NCBI GenBank assembly: GCA_016706565.1
Contig: JADJJI010000003.1
Coordinates: forward strand, 620,001 to 684,000
Direction: 5' to 3'
Source: Piscinibacter sp.
GTDB taxonomy: Bacteria > Pseudomonadota > Gammaproteobacteria > Burkholderiales > Burkholderiaceae_C
Length of the DNA stretch: 64,000 bases
Positions 54,699 through 63,003 of this stretch are shown piece by piece. The position numbers were made by a program, and so were the translations under genes. A model generated the notes under the pieces. It worked only from the letters and a program-made list of their open reading frames with translations. It was not told the DNA's origin and searched no databases. The number at the start of each line of letters is the position of its first letter. Position 1 is the first letter of the stretch.

Positions 54699-54704
54699 AT
54701 TATA
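54699..54704 (-). promoter_or_regulatory. Candidate internal -10 element before rplS
   Basis: A TATAAT hexamer on the minus strand overlaps the trmD stop codon. No good -35 is seen at normal distance. It could provide extra rplS transcription, or be a chance match. Confidence 0.3.
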
Positions 54705-55452
54705 GCCCGAGGCTGGCCAGGTACTTCTCATCGGCCGGGCTGAGCCGCCCGGCGGACCGGGCCTCGGCGATGAGTTCGGGCCGGCGCCGGGCCGTCAGCT
54801 CGAGAGAACGCTGGCGGCGCCAGCGCGCGATGTCGGCGTGGTGGCCCGACAGCAGCACGGCCGGCACCGGGCGCGCCTCGTCGCCCTGCCCCAGCACTTC
54901 CGGGCGGCTGTAGTGCGGGCAATCCAGCAGGCCGTCGGAGAAGCTGTCCTGCTCGTGCGAGCGGGCGTCGCCGAGCACGCCCTCCTGCAGCCGCGCCACG
55001 CCGTCGAGCAGCGCCAGCGCCGGCAGCTCGCCGCCGGAGAGCACGAAGTCACCCAGGCTCAGTTCCAGGTCGACATGGCGGTCGAGCACACGCTGGTCGA
55101 TGCCTTCGTAGCGGCCGCACAGGAGGACCGCACCGCTTCCCGCCGCGAACTCCTGCACCAGGGCCTGGTCGATGCGCCGGCCGGTGGGCGTGAAATGCAC
55201 CACCGGAGCCGGAGCGGCCCGATCAGCGCACAAGGCCGCCAGCGCACGCTCGAGCGGCTCGGCCAGCATCACCATGCCCGGGCCGCCGCCGTAGGGACGG
55301 TCATCGACGCGGCGGTAGTTGTCGTCTGCGAAGTCGCGCAGCGGCCAGAGCTTCACCTCGACCTGGCCGGTCTCGAAGGCGCGCCGTGTCACGCCCACCG
55401 TGAAGTGCGGCGCAAAGAGCTCCGGAAACAGCGTGACAACGTCGAAGCGCAT
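54700..55452 (-). CDS. trmD: tRNA (guanine37-N1)-methyltransferase TrmD
   Basis: SPOUT enzyme making m1G37, which prevents +1 frameshifting. 250 aa. [20 protein letters not shown], the [20 protein letters not shown] segment and the trefoil-knot block [15 protein letters not shown] then [17 protein letters not shown] are canonical. It follows rimM by 13 bp in the ribosomal-protein operon. Confidence 0.98.
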   Translation of the reverse strand: MRFDVVTLFPELFAPHFTVGVTRRAFETGQVEVKLWPLRDFADDNYRRVDDRPYGGGPGMVMLAEPLERALAALCADRAAPAPVVHFTPTGRRIDQALVQEFAAGSGAVLLCGRYEGIDQRVLDRHVDLELSLGDFVLSGGELPALALLDGVARLQEGVLGDARSHEQDSFSDGLLDCPHYSRPEVLGQGDEARPVPAVLLSGHHADIARWRRQRSLELTARRRPELIAEARSAGRLSPADEKYLASLGL

Positions 55453-55465
55453 GGCCGCGCCCGGC

Positions 55466-56062
55466 TCAGAAGTCCAGGCCCCAATCGACGCGGATGCGCC
55501 GTTGCTCGAGGCTGACCTCGTCGATGTACTGGGCCACGAACGGGATCAGCCGTTCGGCAGCTTCACCCTGGGCGCCTTCGGGCAGCACGCGCAGCACGCT
55601 GTGCGCGCCGGTGTCGATCAGGCCGACCACGCTGCCCAGGGGCTCGTCCAGCCGGTTGACCACGGCCAGGCCCATGAGGTCGACCCAGTAGAACTCGTCG
55701 GCGCCGGCGGTCGGGAAGCTGGCTCTGGGCACGAAGACACGTGCGCCGCGCAAGGCCTCGGCGCCGCTGCGGTCGACCACGTCGACCGTGCGCGCCACCA
55801 CCCATTCGCCGTGTTCGCGCGACTCGGCGATCTTCAGGTACGGGGGATACGCCGCATTGCCGACAGGCCGGGCGACGCGCGGCTCTTCGGGCGGCCGCAG
55901 GAACCAGCGGCGGGAGGAAAACAGCGCCTGCGGCTCGGTGGCGAAGGCCTGCACCTTGAACCAGCCCTTCACACCCCAGGCGCCGATGATGCGCCCGACC
56001 TCGACGGCATCGTCGGGCTCGGCAGCGGACGTCGGTTGAATCACGGCCGCGGCCGCGCCCAC
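55466..56062 (-). CDS. rimM: 16S rRNA-processing factor RimM
   Basis: 198 aa with a GTG start. Binds S19 and aids 30S head maturation. [20 protein letters not shown] opens the RimM N-terminal beta barrel; the PRC-barrel domain follows, with [20 protein letters not shown] and the ending [20 protein letters not shown]. It lies 14 bp after rpsP. Confidence 0.95.
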   Translation of the reverse strand: MGAAAAVIQPTSAAEPDDAVEVGRIIGAWGVKGWFKVQAFATEPQALFSSRRWFLRPPEEPRVARPVGNAAYPPYLKIAESREHGEWVVARTVDVVDRSGAEALRGARVFVPRASFPTAGADEFYWVDLMGLAVVNRLDEPLGSVVGLIDTGAHSVLRVLPEGAQGEAAERLIPFVAQYIDEVSLEQRRIRVDWGLDF

Positions 56063-56076
56063 GTCAGCGCTCGAAC

Positions 56077-56325
56077 TCAGGCCGCCGCCTTGGCCTGCGC
56101 GACGAGGCGCGCCACCGTCGGCGACAGCTGGGCGCCGTTGCCAGACCAGAACTCGACGCGGTCGAAGGCGACGCGCAGCGGCTGCTCGGCACCGGAGGCG
56201 ACGGGGTTGTAGAAGCCCACGCGCTCGATGAAGCGGCCATCACGGCGCTCGCGCGAGTCGGCGACGACGATGTTGTAGAACGGACGCTTCTTGGCGCCAC
56301 CGCGGGAGAGTCGGATCACGACCAT
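56077..56325 (-). CDS. rpsP: 30S ribosomal protein S16
   Basis: 82 aa, [20 protein letters not shown] then [20 protein letters not shown], diagnostic of bS16. First gene of the operon, with an AAGGAAAC ribosome-binding site and a long leader of roughly 120 nt back to the promoter. Confidence 0.99.
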   Translation of the reverse strand: MVVIRLSRGGAKKRPFYNIVVADSRERRDGRFIERVGFYNPVASGAEQPLRVAFDRVEFWSGNGAQLSPTVARLVAQAKAAA

Positions 56326-56452
56326 GACTGTTTCCTTGAATCTGGGGTGATCCGCCACGCCAGGAGACACGCTGACTCGGACAGATCGGGTGTTCGTCGA
56401 CTTGCCGCCGTAGATACGCCGATCACCCGACCGACCAGCAGCAAAACCCGGC

Positions 56453-56458
56453 ATTATA
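56453..56458 (-). promoter_or_regulatory. -10 element of the rpsP operon promoter
   Basis: A perfect TATAAT on the minus strand, in a GC-rich context, about 130 bp before rpsP and 30 bp from the divergent acetyltransferase gene. The expected -35 window reads only weakly (AGCAGG). A transcript from here would carry a long leader, typical of ribosomal-protein operons. Confidence 0.55.
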
Positions 56459-56487
56459 GACGCCCTCGCGAACGACCTGCTGCTTCG

Positions 56488-57030
56488 ATGACCACCTCCC
56501 CTCTCGTGATCCGCCCCAGCGAGGCCGCCGACCTGCCCGCCATCACCGACATCTACGGCTGGAACGTGCTCCACGGCACCGGCACCTTCGAGCTCGATGT
56601 GCCCGACCAGGCCGAAATGTCCCGCCGGCGCGACGACGTGCTCGGCAAGGGGCTGCCCTGGCTGGTTGCCGAACGCGACGGCGTGGTGCTGGGCTATGCC
56701 TACGCCAACCACTTCCGGCCGCGCCGCGCCTACCGCTTCTGCCTGGAAGACTCGATCTATCTCGCCGACGCCGCCCGCGGCCAGGGCGTGGGCACCCTGC
56801 TGCTGGCTGAACTGGTGTCGCGCTGCGAGGCCGCCGGCGCACGCCAGATGCTCGCGGTGATCGGCGACTCGGCCAATGCCGGCTCGATCGGCGTGCACCG
56901 CGCGCTGGGCTTCGAGCACACCGGCATCCTGCGTTCGGCCGGCTGGAAGTTCGGCCGCTGGCTCGACGTCGTGCTGATGCAGAAGCCCCTCGGCTTGGGC
57001 GATACCGGCGCGCCGGCGGATGCAGCATGA
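56488..57030 (+). CDS. GNAT acetyltransferase, phosphinothricin-acetyltransferase-like
   Basis: 180 aa. [20 protein letters not shown] opens the fold, and the acetyl-CoA site is in [40 protein letters not shown] and [14 protein letters not shown] match the Pat/MnaT group, which acetylates phosphinothricin, methionine sulfoximine or related amines. The substrate is not determined. Coupled to the next gene by ATGA. Confidence 0.9.
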   Translation: MTTSPLVIRPSEAADLPAITDIYGWNVLHGTGTFELDVPDQAEMSRRRDDVLGKGLPWLVAERDGVVLGYAYANHFRPRRAYRFCLEDSIYLADAARGQGVGTLLLAELVSRCEAAGARQMLAVIGDSANAGSIGVHRALGFEHTGILRSAGWKFGRWLDVVLMQKPLGLGDTGAPADAA

Positions 57031-57476
57031 GCGGCGGTCACTACAAGTCCAAGACCCTGGCCACCTGGATCGCCGTCATCGGCGGCGGCGTCGGGCTGCA
57101 CCGCTTCTATCTCAACGGCTTTCGCGATGTGTGGGGCTGGCTGCACGGCGTGCCCACGCTGATCGGCCTGTACGGCGTGCAACGCATGATCGATTTCGGG
57201 CAGGATGACATGCTCGCCTGGGCCCTGATCCCGCTGCTCGGGTTCGCGCTGGCCGCAGCGATGCTGGCAGCAATCGTCTACGGCCTGACGCCCGACGAGA
57301 AGTGGGACCATCTGCACAACCCGGGCGCGGCGGTGCAGGCCACCGGCTGGGGCGCGGTACTCGGCGTGATCCTCGCGCTGCTGCTCGGCGCCACGGCGCT
57401 GATGGCCACGGTGGCCTTCAGCGGGCAACGCTACTTCGAGTACCAGGTCGAACAGGGCCGCAAGATCAGCCAGTGA
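57027..57476 (+). CDS. TM2-domain-like small membrane protein
   Basis: 149 aa. An N-terminal charged turn [20 protein letters not shown] then [14 protein letters not shown] fits the TM2 domain (helix, G-x-H-R-F-Y-L turn, helix). Two further hydrophobic helices follow ([20 protein letters not shown] and [20 protein letters not shown]). Function unknown. Converges with the phosphate transporter gene. Confidence 0.78.
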   Translation: MSGGHYKSKTLATWIAVIGGGVGLHRFYLNGFRDVWGWLHGVPTLIGLYGVQRMIDFGQDDMLAWALIPLLGFALAAAMLAAIVYGLTPDEKWDHLHNPGAAVQATGWGAVLGVILALLLGATALMATVAFSGQRYFEYQVEQGRKISQ

Positions 57477-57500
57477 CGCAAGTTCGCGCCATCTTGCCCA

Positions 57501-58514
57501 TCACTTGAACAGCACCAGGCCGACCCAGTAGAAGACGCCGGCGACGAAGGCCGAGGCCGGGATCGTGAAGATCCAGGCCCAGACGATGTTGCCCGCGATG
57601 CCCCAGCGTACCGCCGAAGCGCGGCGCACCGAGCCCACGCCGACGATGGCGCCGGTGATGGTGTGAGTGGTCGACACCGGGATGCCCAGCGCGGTGGCCA
57701 GGAACAGGGTCATCGCCCCGCCGGTCTCGGCACAGAAGCCGCCCACCGGCCGCAGCTTGGTGATCTTCTGGCCCATGGTCTTGACGATGCGCCAGCCCCC
57801 GAACATGGTGCCCAGGCCGATGGCGATGTAGCAGGTCCAGATCACCCAGGTCGGCGGCATCTTGTCGCTGGCCGCGGTGTAACCGGTGGCGATCAGCAGC
57901 ATCCAGATGATGCCGATGGTCTTTTGCGCATCGTTGCCGCCGTGGCCCAGGCTGTACAGGCCCGCCGAAACCAGCTGCAGGCGCCTGAACAGGTTGTCCA
58001 CCCGCAACGGCGAGGCTCGCCGGAACAGATGCGCCACCACCACCATCAGCAGCGAGCCGAGCAGGAAACCCAGCAGCGGCGAGACGAAGATGAACAGCAC
58101 CGTCTTGAGCACGCCGCTGGCGATCAGCGCGCCAGCCCCGGCCTTGGCGATCACCGCACCGACGATGCCGCCGATCAGCGCGTGCGACGAACTCGACGGG
58201 ATGCCGTACCACCAGGTCACGATGTTCCAGAAGATCGCGCCGATGAGCGCGCCGAACACCACGTGGTGGTCGACCACGCCGGGCAGCACGATGCCCTTGC
58301 CCACGGTGGCCGCCACCTTGAGCTGGAAGAGGAAGATCGCCACGACGTTGAAGAACGCCGCGAACAGCACCGCCTGCTGCGGCTTGAGCACGCCGGTGGA
58401 GACGACGGTGGCGATCGAGTTCGCCGCGTCGTGGAAGCCATTCATGAAGTCGAACGCGACCGCCAGCACGACCAGCAGCGCGACGACCCAGAAAGCGGCC
58501 TGGATGTTCTCCAT
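57501..58514 (-). CDS. pit: Low-affinity inorganic phosphate transporter Pit
   Basis: 337 aa, about ten membrane helices. The duplicated PHO4 signatures are GFHDAANSIATVVSTGVLKP near the N terminus and SLGHGGNDAQKTIGIIWMLL later, with TTHTITGAIVGVGSVRRASA near the end. Proton- or metal-phosphate symport. The DUF47/PhoU-like gene lies 23 bp upstream in the same operon, the usual pit-DUF47 partnership. Confidence 0.95.
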   Translation of the reverse strand: MENIQAAFWVVALLVVLAVAFDFMNGFHDAANSIATVVSTGVLKPQQAVLFAAFFNVVAIFLFQLKVAATVGKGIVLPGVVDHHVVFGALIGAIFWNIVTWWYGIPSSSSHALIGGIVGAVIAKAGAGALIASGVLKTVLFIFVSPLLGFLLGSLLMVVVAHLFRRASPLRVDNLFRRLQLVSAGLYSLGHGGNDAQKTIGIIWMLLIATGYTAASDKMPPTWVIWTCYIAIGLGTMFGGWRIVKTMGQKITKLRPVGGFCAETGGAMTLFLATALGIPVSTTHTITGAIVGVGSVRRASAVRWGIAGNIVWAWIFTIPASAFVAGVFYWVGLVLFK

Positions 58515-58537
58515 GAGGGCTCCGACCGGTCAGCGGC

Positions 58538-59185
58538 TCAGGAATTCTCGAGGACCACGCCCTCGATGAGATTGGCCACGTCTTCGCAGCGGTCGGAGAT
58601 GGATTCGAGCTGCTCGTAGATCGTCTTCAGCTTGATCAGCTCGCGCACGTCGCTCTCTTCGCGGAACAGCTTGGACATGGCGCTGCGCATCACGCGGTCG
58701 GCGTCCGACTCGAGCCTGTCGATCTCTTCGCAGGTCTTGATGGCCGCTTCGGCCGTGGCCGGCTGGCTGATCTTGGGAAGCAGCGACACCGCATGCTGCA
58801 CGCGCTCGCAGCACTTGGCCGACAGGTCGCCCAGGCGCAGCACCTCGTCGGTCATCGCGCGCACGTCGTACAGGGCCATGGTCTCGGTCGCGTCCTGCAG
58901 CAAGTCGAGGATGTCGTCCATCGCGTTGATCAGGCCGTGGATCTGCTCGCGGTCGATCGGCGTGATGAAGGTCTTGTGCAGCAGGCGGTTCACCTCGGCG
59001 GTGACGCGGTCGGCACTGCGTTCGGCGTTGCCGACCTCGTTGCCGTACTTCTCGCGCAGGGCCGGGTCGGCATAGTTCTGGATCAACAGGATGAATGCCC
59101 GGGCACCTTCGACGATGTGGTTGCCGTGTTGATTGAACAGCTCGAAGAAATTGCCCTCACGCGGCAGCAGCTTGCCGAACAGCAT
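58538..59185 (-). CDS. DUF47 (PhoU-like) regulatory partner of Pit
   Basis: 215 aa helical protein. MLFGKLLPREGNFFELFNQH is the family opening; FITPIDREQIHGLINAMDDI and DRLESDADRVMRSAMSKLFR follow. It is thought to regulate the adjacent Pit transporter. I prefer the second ATG (59185), placed 6 nt after GAGGGG; the first ATG (59191) would add MR. The Pho-box-like array begins 19 bp upstream. Confidence 0.93.
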   Translation of the reverse strand: MLFGKLLPREGNFFELFNQHGNHIVEGARAFILLIQNYADPALREKYGNEVGNAERSADRVTAEVNRLLHKTFITPIDREQIHGLINAMDDILDLLQDATETMALYDVRAMTDEVLRLGDLSAKCCERVQHAVSLLPKISQPATAEAAIKTCEEIDRLESDADRVMRSAMSKLFREESDVRELIKLKTIYEQLESISDRCEDVANLIEGVVLENS

Positions 59186-59203
59186 CCTCATCCCCTCGTG
59201 TTG

Positions 59204-59232
59204 TTGTCACGCGCATGTCATCCAACTGTCAC
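59204..59232. promoter_or_regulatory. Pho-box-like array of three half-sites
   Basis: TTGTCAC, ATGTCAT and CTGTCAC occur at 59204, 59215 and 59226, exactly 11 bp apart. PhoB boxes are CTGTCAT-like 7-mers on an 11-bp repeat, so this equals two overlapping boxes. It lies directly upstream of DUF47-pit, although the half-sites read in the opposite direction to those genes. Confidence 0.6.
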
Positions 59233-59267
59233 GGGCGGGAGTGTAGCGCCCGCTCGAACGCGCGACC

Positions 59268-59621
59268 TCAAGCCCGGAAGATGAAATAGACGGCGCCAAC
59301 CAGGCACAGCCCCGCCCACACGTAATCGAGCTTGAAGGGCTGGTGCATGAAGAACATCGCGAACGGCACGAACACCGCCAGCGTGATCACCTCCTGCATG
59401 ATCTTCAGCTGCGCCAGCGAGATGCCACCGGCGTAACCGATGCGGTTGGCCGGCACCTGCAGCAGGTACTCGAACAGCGCGATGCCCCAGCTGATCAAAG
59501 CGGCGGTGTACCAGGGCTTGTCGGCCAGGTTCTTCAGGTGGCCGTACCAGGCGAAGGTCATGAAGACATTCGAGGCCACCAGCAACGCAACGGTCTGCAG
59601 CGGGATCGGAATGCTGTTCAT
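59268..59621 (-). CDS. DUF486 family small membrane protein
   Basis: 117 aa, four hydrophobic helices in an EamA/SMR-like pattern: ALLVASNVFMTFAWYGHLKN, then ISWGIALFEYLLQVPANRIG, LAVFVPFAMFFMHQPF and YVWAGLCLVGAVYFIFRA. The function is unknown; it looks like a half-sized drug/metabolite transporter. It overlaps the folK stop by 4 bp, so it ends the leftward operon. Confidence 0.88.
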   Translation of the reverse strand: MNSIPIPLQTVALLVASNVFMTFAWYGHLKNLADKPWYTAALISWGIALFEYLLQVPANRIGYAGGISLAQLKIMQEVITLAVFVPFAMFFMHQPFKLDYVWAGLCLVGAVYFIFRA

Positions 59622-60097
59622 GGTTCGACCTTCTCGATGGGCTGATCACGTACCTGCGCCAGCAGCTCGGCCACTCTGCCGCGCCCCGGAATCTGCAGCT
59701 GCGGCGCCAGCTCGGCCAAAGGCAGCAGCACGAAGGCGCGCTGGTGCAAACGCGGATGCGGCAGCGTCAACTCGGGCGTCTCCAGCGTGAGGCTGTCGTG
59801 CAGCAGCAGATCGAGATCCAGCGTTCGCGGCGCGTTGCGGTACGGGCGTTCGCGGCCGTGGTCCCGCTCGATCGCCTGCAAGGCGTGCAGCAACTCGTGC
59901 GGCCCGAGCCCGGTGTCCAGCGCGGCCACGGCGTTCAGGTAGTCGGGTCCGCTCGATTCGATGGGCGCGCTGCGGTACAGCGATGACTGCCGCAACACGC
60001 GCGTGCCCGGCAGCGCCGCGAGCGCCAGCAACGCCGCCGCCAGGGCCGCCCGCGCATCGCCGAGGTTGGCGCCCAGGCCGATGTAGGCGACGTGCAT
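59618..60097 (-). CDS. folK: 6-hydroxymethyl-7,8-dihydropterin pyrophosphokinase FolK
   Basis: Folate pathway enzyme, 159 aa. MHVAYIGLGANLGDARAALA, then SSLYRSAPIESSGPDYLNAV, the ATP-binding ERPYRNAPRTLDLDLLLHD and LPHPRLHQRAFVLLPLAELA are diagnostic HPPK motifs. An in-frame extension of 64 codons upstream lies inside the pcnB 3' end and lacks homology, so the ATG at 60097 is used. Confidence 0.96.
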   Translation of the reverse strand: MHVAYIGLGANLGDARAALAAALLALAALPGTRVLRQSSLYRSAPIESSGPDYLNAVAALDTGLGPHELLHALQAIERDHGRERPYRNAPRTLDLDLLLHDSLTLETPELTLPHPRLHQRAFVLLPLAELAPQLQIPGRGRVAELLAQVRDQPIEKVEP

Positions 60098-60113
60098 GGC
60101 TGCGCCAGCGGGC

Positions 60114-61658
60114 TCACTCTGCGGCGGGTGCCGCCGGTCCGGCTTCGCCTGCGCCGCCGCCGCCCGAGGGCTTGCGGCGTCGCCGGCGCTTCTTGCGCGC
60201 CGGGTCGGCACCCTCGGGTGCGCGCTCGCCGGCACCTTCACTCGAGACAGGCCCGCCGCGGGACGCGGCGCCGGATCCGCGCCGCGCATGGTCGCGCTCG
60301 CGAGCGACCTCCATCAAGGCGACACGCTCTTCGTCGCTGCCCAGCGAGTAGTCTTCCCACCACTCGGCCAACTCGGCGTCGATTTCGCCGGCGTCCGCAC
60401 GCAGGCGCAGGAAGTCGAAGCCGGCGCGGAAGCGCGGCTGCTCGACCAGCGCGGCCACGGTATTTCCGAAGCGCCGCTCGAAGCGCGGCTGCATCATCCA
60501 GATCTCGCGCATGTCGGCGGCCAGCTTGCCGCGGCCGGAGATGTCGCCGATGCGCGCGTCGAAGGCTGCTTCGATGGCCTGCTGCAACGCCGGGAAGGCC
60601 GGCTCGCCGGTCGCCTTGAGCTTGTTCCAGCGGTCGAGCACGTCGTGCCACAGCATGCACGCGAGCATGAAGCTCGGCGCCACCGGCTTGCCCTCGCCGA
60701 CGCGCCGGTCGGTGTCGGCCAGGGCGAGCTGCACGAACTTCTCGCGGCCGTCGTGGCGGTGGGCCTCGTCGAGCGCCACGTCGAGCACCGGGAACACGCC
60801 GCGGTGCAGGCCCTGCTTGCGAAGTTCCTCGATGCTGGCCAGCGCATGGCCGGTCTGCAGCAGCTTGATCATCTCGTCGAAGGTGCGCGAGGCCGGCACG
60901 TTGTCGAGCAGCGCCGCCATCTCCTTGATCGGCGCTCGCGTCTTCGGCTCGATCTCGAAGCCCAGCTTGGCGGCGAACCGCACCACACGGATGATCCGCA
61001 CCGGGTCTTCGCGGTAGCGCGCGACCGGGTCACCGATCATGCGCAGCAGCTTCTTCTTCGAGTCCTTGATGCCGCCGTGGTAGTCGATCACCACCTGGCG
61101 CTGCGGGTCGTAGTACATCGCGTTGACGGTGAAGTCGCGCCGCGCCGCGTCCTCGATTTGCGGGCCCCAGACGTTGTCGCGCAGCACACGGCCGCTGGCG
61201 TCGACCACGCTGGTCTTGCCGGCGAGTTCGCCTTTCGAGGTTTTCTCGTTGCCGGCCACCTGGTCGGCGCTGGCGTCGATCAGCGCACGGAAGGTCGAGA
61301 CCTCGATCACCTCGTGATCGCGGCCTCGGCCGTAGACGACGTGCACGATGCGAAAGCGCCGGCCGATGATGAAGGCACGGCGGAACAGCGCCTTGACCTG
61401 CTCGGGCGTGGCATTGGTGGCCACGTCGAAGTCCTTCGGGCGAAGCGACAGCAGCAGGTCGCGCACCGCGCCGCCGACGATGTAGGCCTCGTGGCCCGCA
61501 TCGGTGAGCGTCTTCACCACCTTGATGGCGCGTTCGTCGACGAGGCCGAGGTCGATGCCGTGCTCGGCCTGGGGCACCTCCACGCGTTTGCCCAGCGGCG
61601 TTCCGGCGGCTGTCTTGGGGGTCTTGCCCAGCAGCTTGTCGATGAATTTCTTGATCAT
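60114..61658 (-). CDS. pcnB: Poly(A) polymerase PcnB
   Basis: 514 aa class II nucleotidyltransferase that tails RNA for degradation and controls plasmid copy number. The catalytic block is YIVGGAVRDLLLSLRPKDFD, followed by RRDFTVNAMYYDPQRQVVID and RYREDPVRIIRVVRFAAKLG. The tail is highly basic (ARKKRRRRRKPSGG), as in PcnB and unlike tRNA CCA-adding enzymes. It overlaps the HAD gene stop by 4 bp. Confidence 0.95.
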   Translation of the reverse strand: MIKKFIDKLLGKTPKTAAGTPLGKRVEVPQAEHGIDLGLVDERAIKVVKTLTDAGHEAYIVGGAVRDLLLSLRPKDFDVATNATPEQVKALFRRAFIIGRRFRIVHVVYGRGRDHEVIEVSTFRALIDASADQVAGNEKTSKGELAGKTSVVDASGRVLRDNVWGPQIEDAARRDFTVNAMYYDPQRQVVIDYHGGIKDSKKKLLRMIGDPVARYREDPVRIIRVVRFAAKLGFEIEPKTRAPIKEMAALLDNVPASRTFDEMIKLLQTGHALASIEELRKQGLHRGVFPVLDVALDEAHRHDGREKFVQLALADTDRRVGEGKPVAPSFMLACMLWHDVLDRWNKLKATGEPAFPALQQAIEAAFDARIGDISGRGKLAADMREIWMMQPRFERRFGNTVAALVEQPRFRAGFDFLRLRADAGEIDAELAEWWEDYSLGSDEERVALMEVARERDHARRGSGAASRGGPVSSEGAGERAPEGADPARKKRRRRRKPSGGGGAGEAGPAAPAAE

Positions 61659-62323
61659 TCGAAGAGTCTCAGGATGCGCCAGCCGCGCTCGCGCGCCACG
61701 GTTTCCAGCGCGGGCGTCGGGTTGGTCGCGACGGGGTCGGTGGCTCGCTCCAGCAGCGGCAGGTCGTTGGGCGAATCGCTGTACACGCTGATGCGCTTGA
61801 AGTCGCCCCAGTCATGCCCGCCCTCGGCCAGCCACTGGCTCACCCGCACGACCTTGCCTTCCCGGTAGCTCGGCGTGCCGGCGATGCGGCCCGTGATGGT
61901 ACCGCCTGGGCCTTGCTCGAGTCGCACGGCGATCAGCGCGTCGATGCCGAAGGCCCGCGCGATCGGCCCGGTGACGAAGTCATTGGTGGCGGTGACGAGC
62001 GCGATGCGGTCGCCGCGCGCCTGGTGCTCGCGCACCAGGGTCAGCGCCTGCGGGCGCAACGCCGGCTCGATCACCTCGCGCATGAACTGCGCATGCGCGG
62101 CCGCCGCCGCCGCCGGCCCGCGCTCGCGCAGCGGCTCGGTGGCGAAGGCGACGTAGGCGTGGATGTCGAGGCGGCCCGCCTTGTACTGGGCGTAGAACTC
62201 GTCGTTGCGGCGGCGGAACGTTGCCTCCTCGACCCAGCCGAGACGGATCAAGAACTCGCCCCAGGCGTGGTCGGAGTCCAGGGGAATCAGCGTGTCGTCG
62301 AGGTCGAACAGGCACAGGTTCAT
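61655..62323 (-). CDS. HAD-IB family phosphatase (SerB-like)
   Basis: 222 aa. The nucleophile motif is LCLFDLDDTLIPLDSDHAWG, with VTATNDFVTGPIARAFGID (motif II) and VYSDSPNDLPLLERATDPVA (motif IV). This is the HAD-IB subfamily with a four-helix cap, related to SerB and to bacterial polyol-phosphate phosphatases; substrate unassigned. It overlaps both hda and pcnB by 4 bp, so it belongs to this operon in translation as well as transcription. Confidence 0.9.
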   Translation of the reverse strand: MNLCLFDLDDTLIPLDSDHAWGEFLIRLGWVEEATFRRRNDEFYAQYKAGRLDIHAYVAFATEPLRERGPAAAAAAHAQFMREVIEPALRPQALTLVREHQARGDRIALVTATNDFVTGPIARAFGIDALIAVRLEQGPGGTITGRIAGTPSYREGKVVRVSQWLAEGGHDWGDFKRISVYSDSPNDLPLLERATDPVATNPTPALETVARERGWRILRLFE

Positions 62324-63003
62324 ACAGCGCCCTCCTCGGCGAGCATCAGCTTGAGCATCGGCACGGTGATCGCGCGCTTGTTGGCCAGCGAGAAGCGATC
62401 GAGCCGCTCGAGCTGCGCCATCAGGGGCTGCAGGTTGCGTTCGAAGCGCGTCAGCAGGTAGTCCATCACCTCATCGGAAAGGAACACGCCACGTCGGTCG
62501 GCCTCGCGGCGCAGCGCGGCGCGCATCTCGGCTTCGGCCAGCGGCTGCAGCGCAAACACATGGCCCCAGCCCAGGCGCGTGCGCAGGTCCTCACGCAGCG
62601 GCAGGTCCACCGGCGGCACACGCCCAGCGGCCGCCACCGGGATGCCGAGCGTCGCTGCATCCACGAAGAGCGCAAAGGCAGCGTGCTGGCGGGCCTCGTC
62701 GAGTTCGTCGCAGTCGTCGATGACGACCAGTGACCAGGCTTCGTCCAGCTCCCAGGGCATGCGGTCGGAGGCCGCGAACCAGCCGCTGCGCTGACCTTGC
62801 TCGTGGGTGCGGCGCACCAGTGCGCGCAGCAGGTGCGTCTTGCCAGTGCCGCTGGCACCCCACAGGTACGAAACCGGTGCACCGGCGACGCCACCCAGGC
62901 GCAAGTGGGCCAGCGCGGCGCCGTTCGTGCCCGGCACGTAGCTATCGAAGCTCTGCTCGGGGCCCGCCCCGATCGCACCGATGGCCAGTGGAAGCTGCTT
63001 CAT
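62320..63003 (-). CDS. hda: DnaA regulatory inactivator Hda
   Basis: 227 aa DnaA-like AAA+ protein that works with the beta clamp to stimulate ATP hydrolysis on DnaA. The N terminus MKQLPLAIG is the clamp-binding QLPL motif. The P-loop is WGASGTGKTHLLRAL, Walker B LVVIDDCDEL and sensor regions RLGWGHVFALQPL and FERNLQPLMAQLERLDRFSL. The N-terminal QLPL and short length separate it from DnaA. Confidence 0.94.
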   Translation of the reverse strand: MKQLPLAIGAIGAGPEQSFDSYVPGTNGAALAHLRLGGVAGAPVSYLWGASGTGKTHLLRALVRRTHEQGQRSGWFAASDRMPWELDEAWSLVVIDDCDELDEARQHAAFALFVDAATLGIPVAAAGRVPPVDLPLREDLRTRLGWGHVFALQPLAEAEMRAALRREADRRGVFLSDEVMDYLLTRFERNLQPLMAQLERLDRFSLANKRAITVPMLKLMLAEEGAV

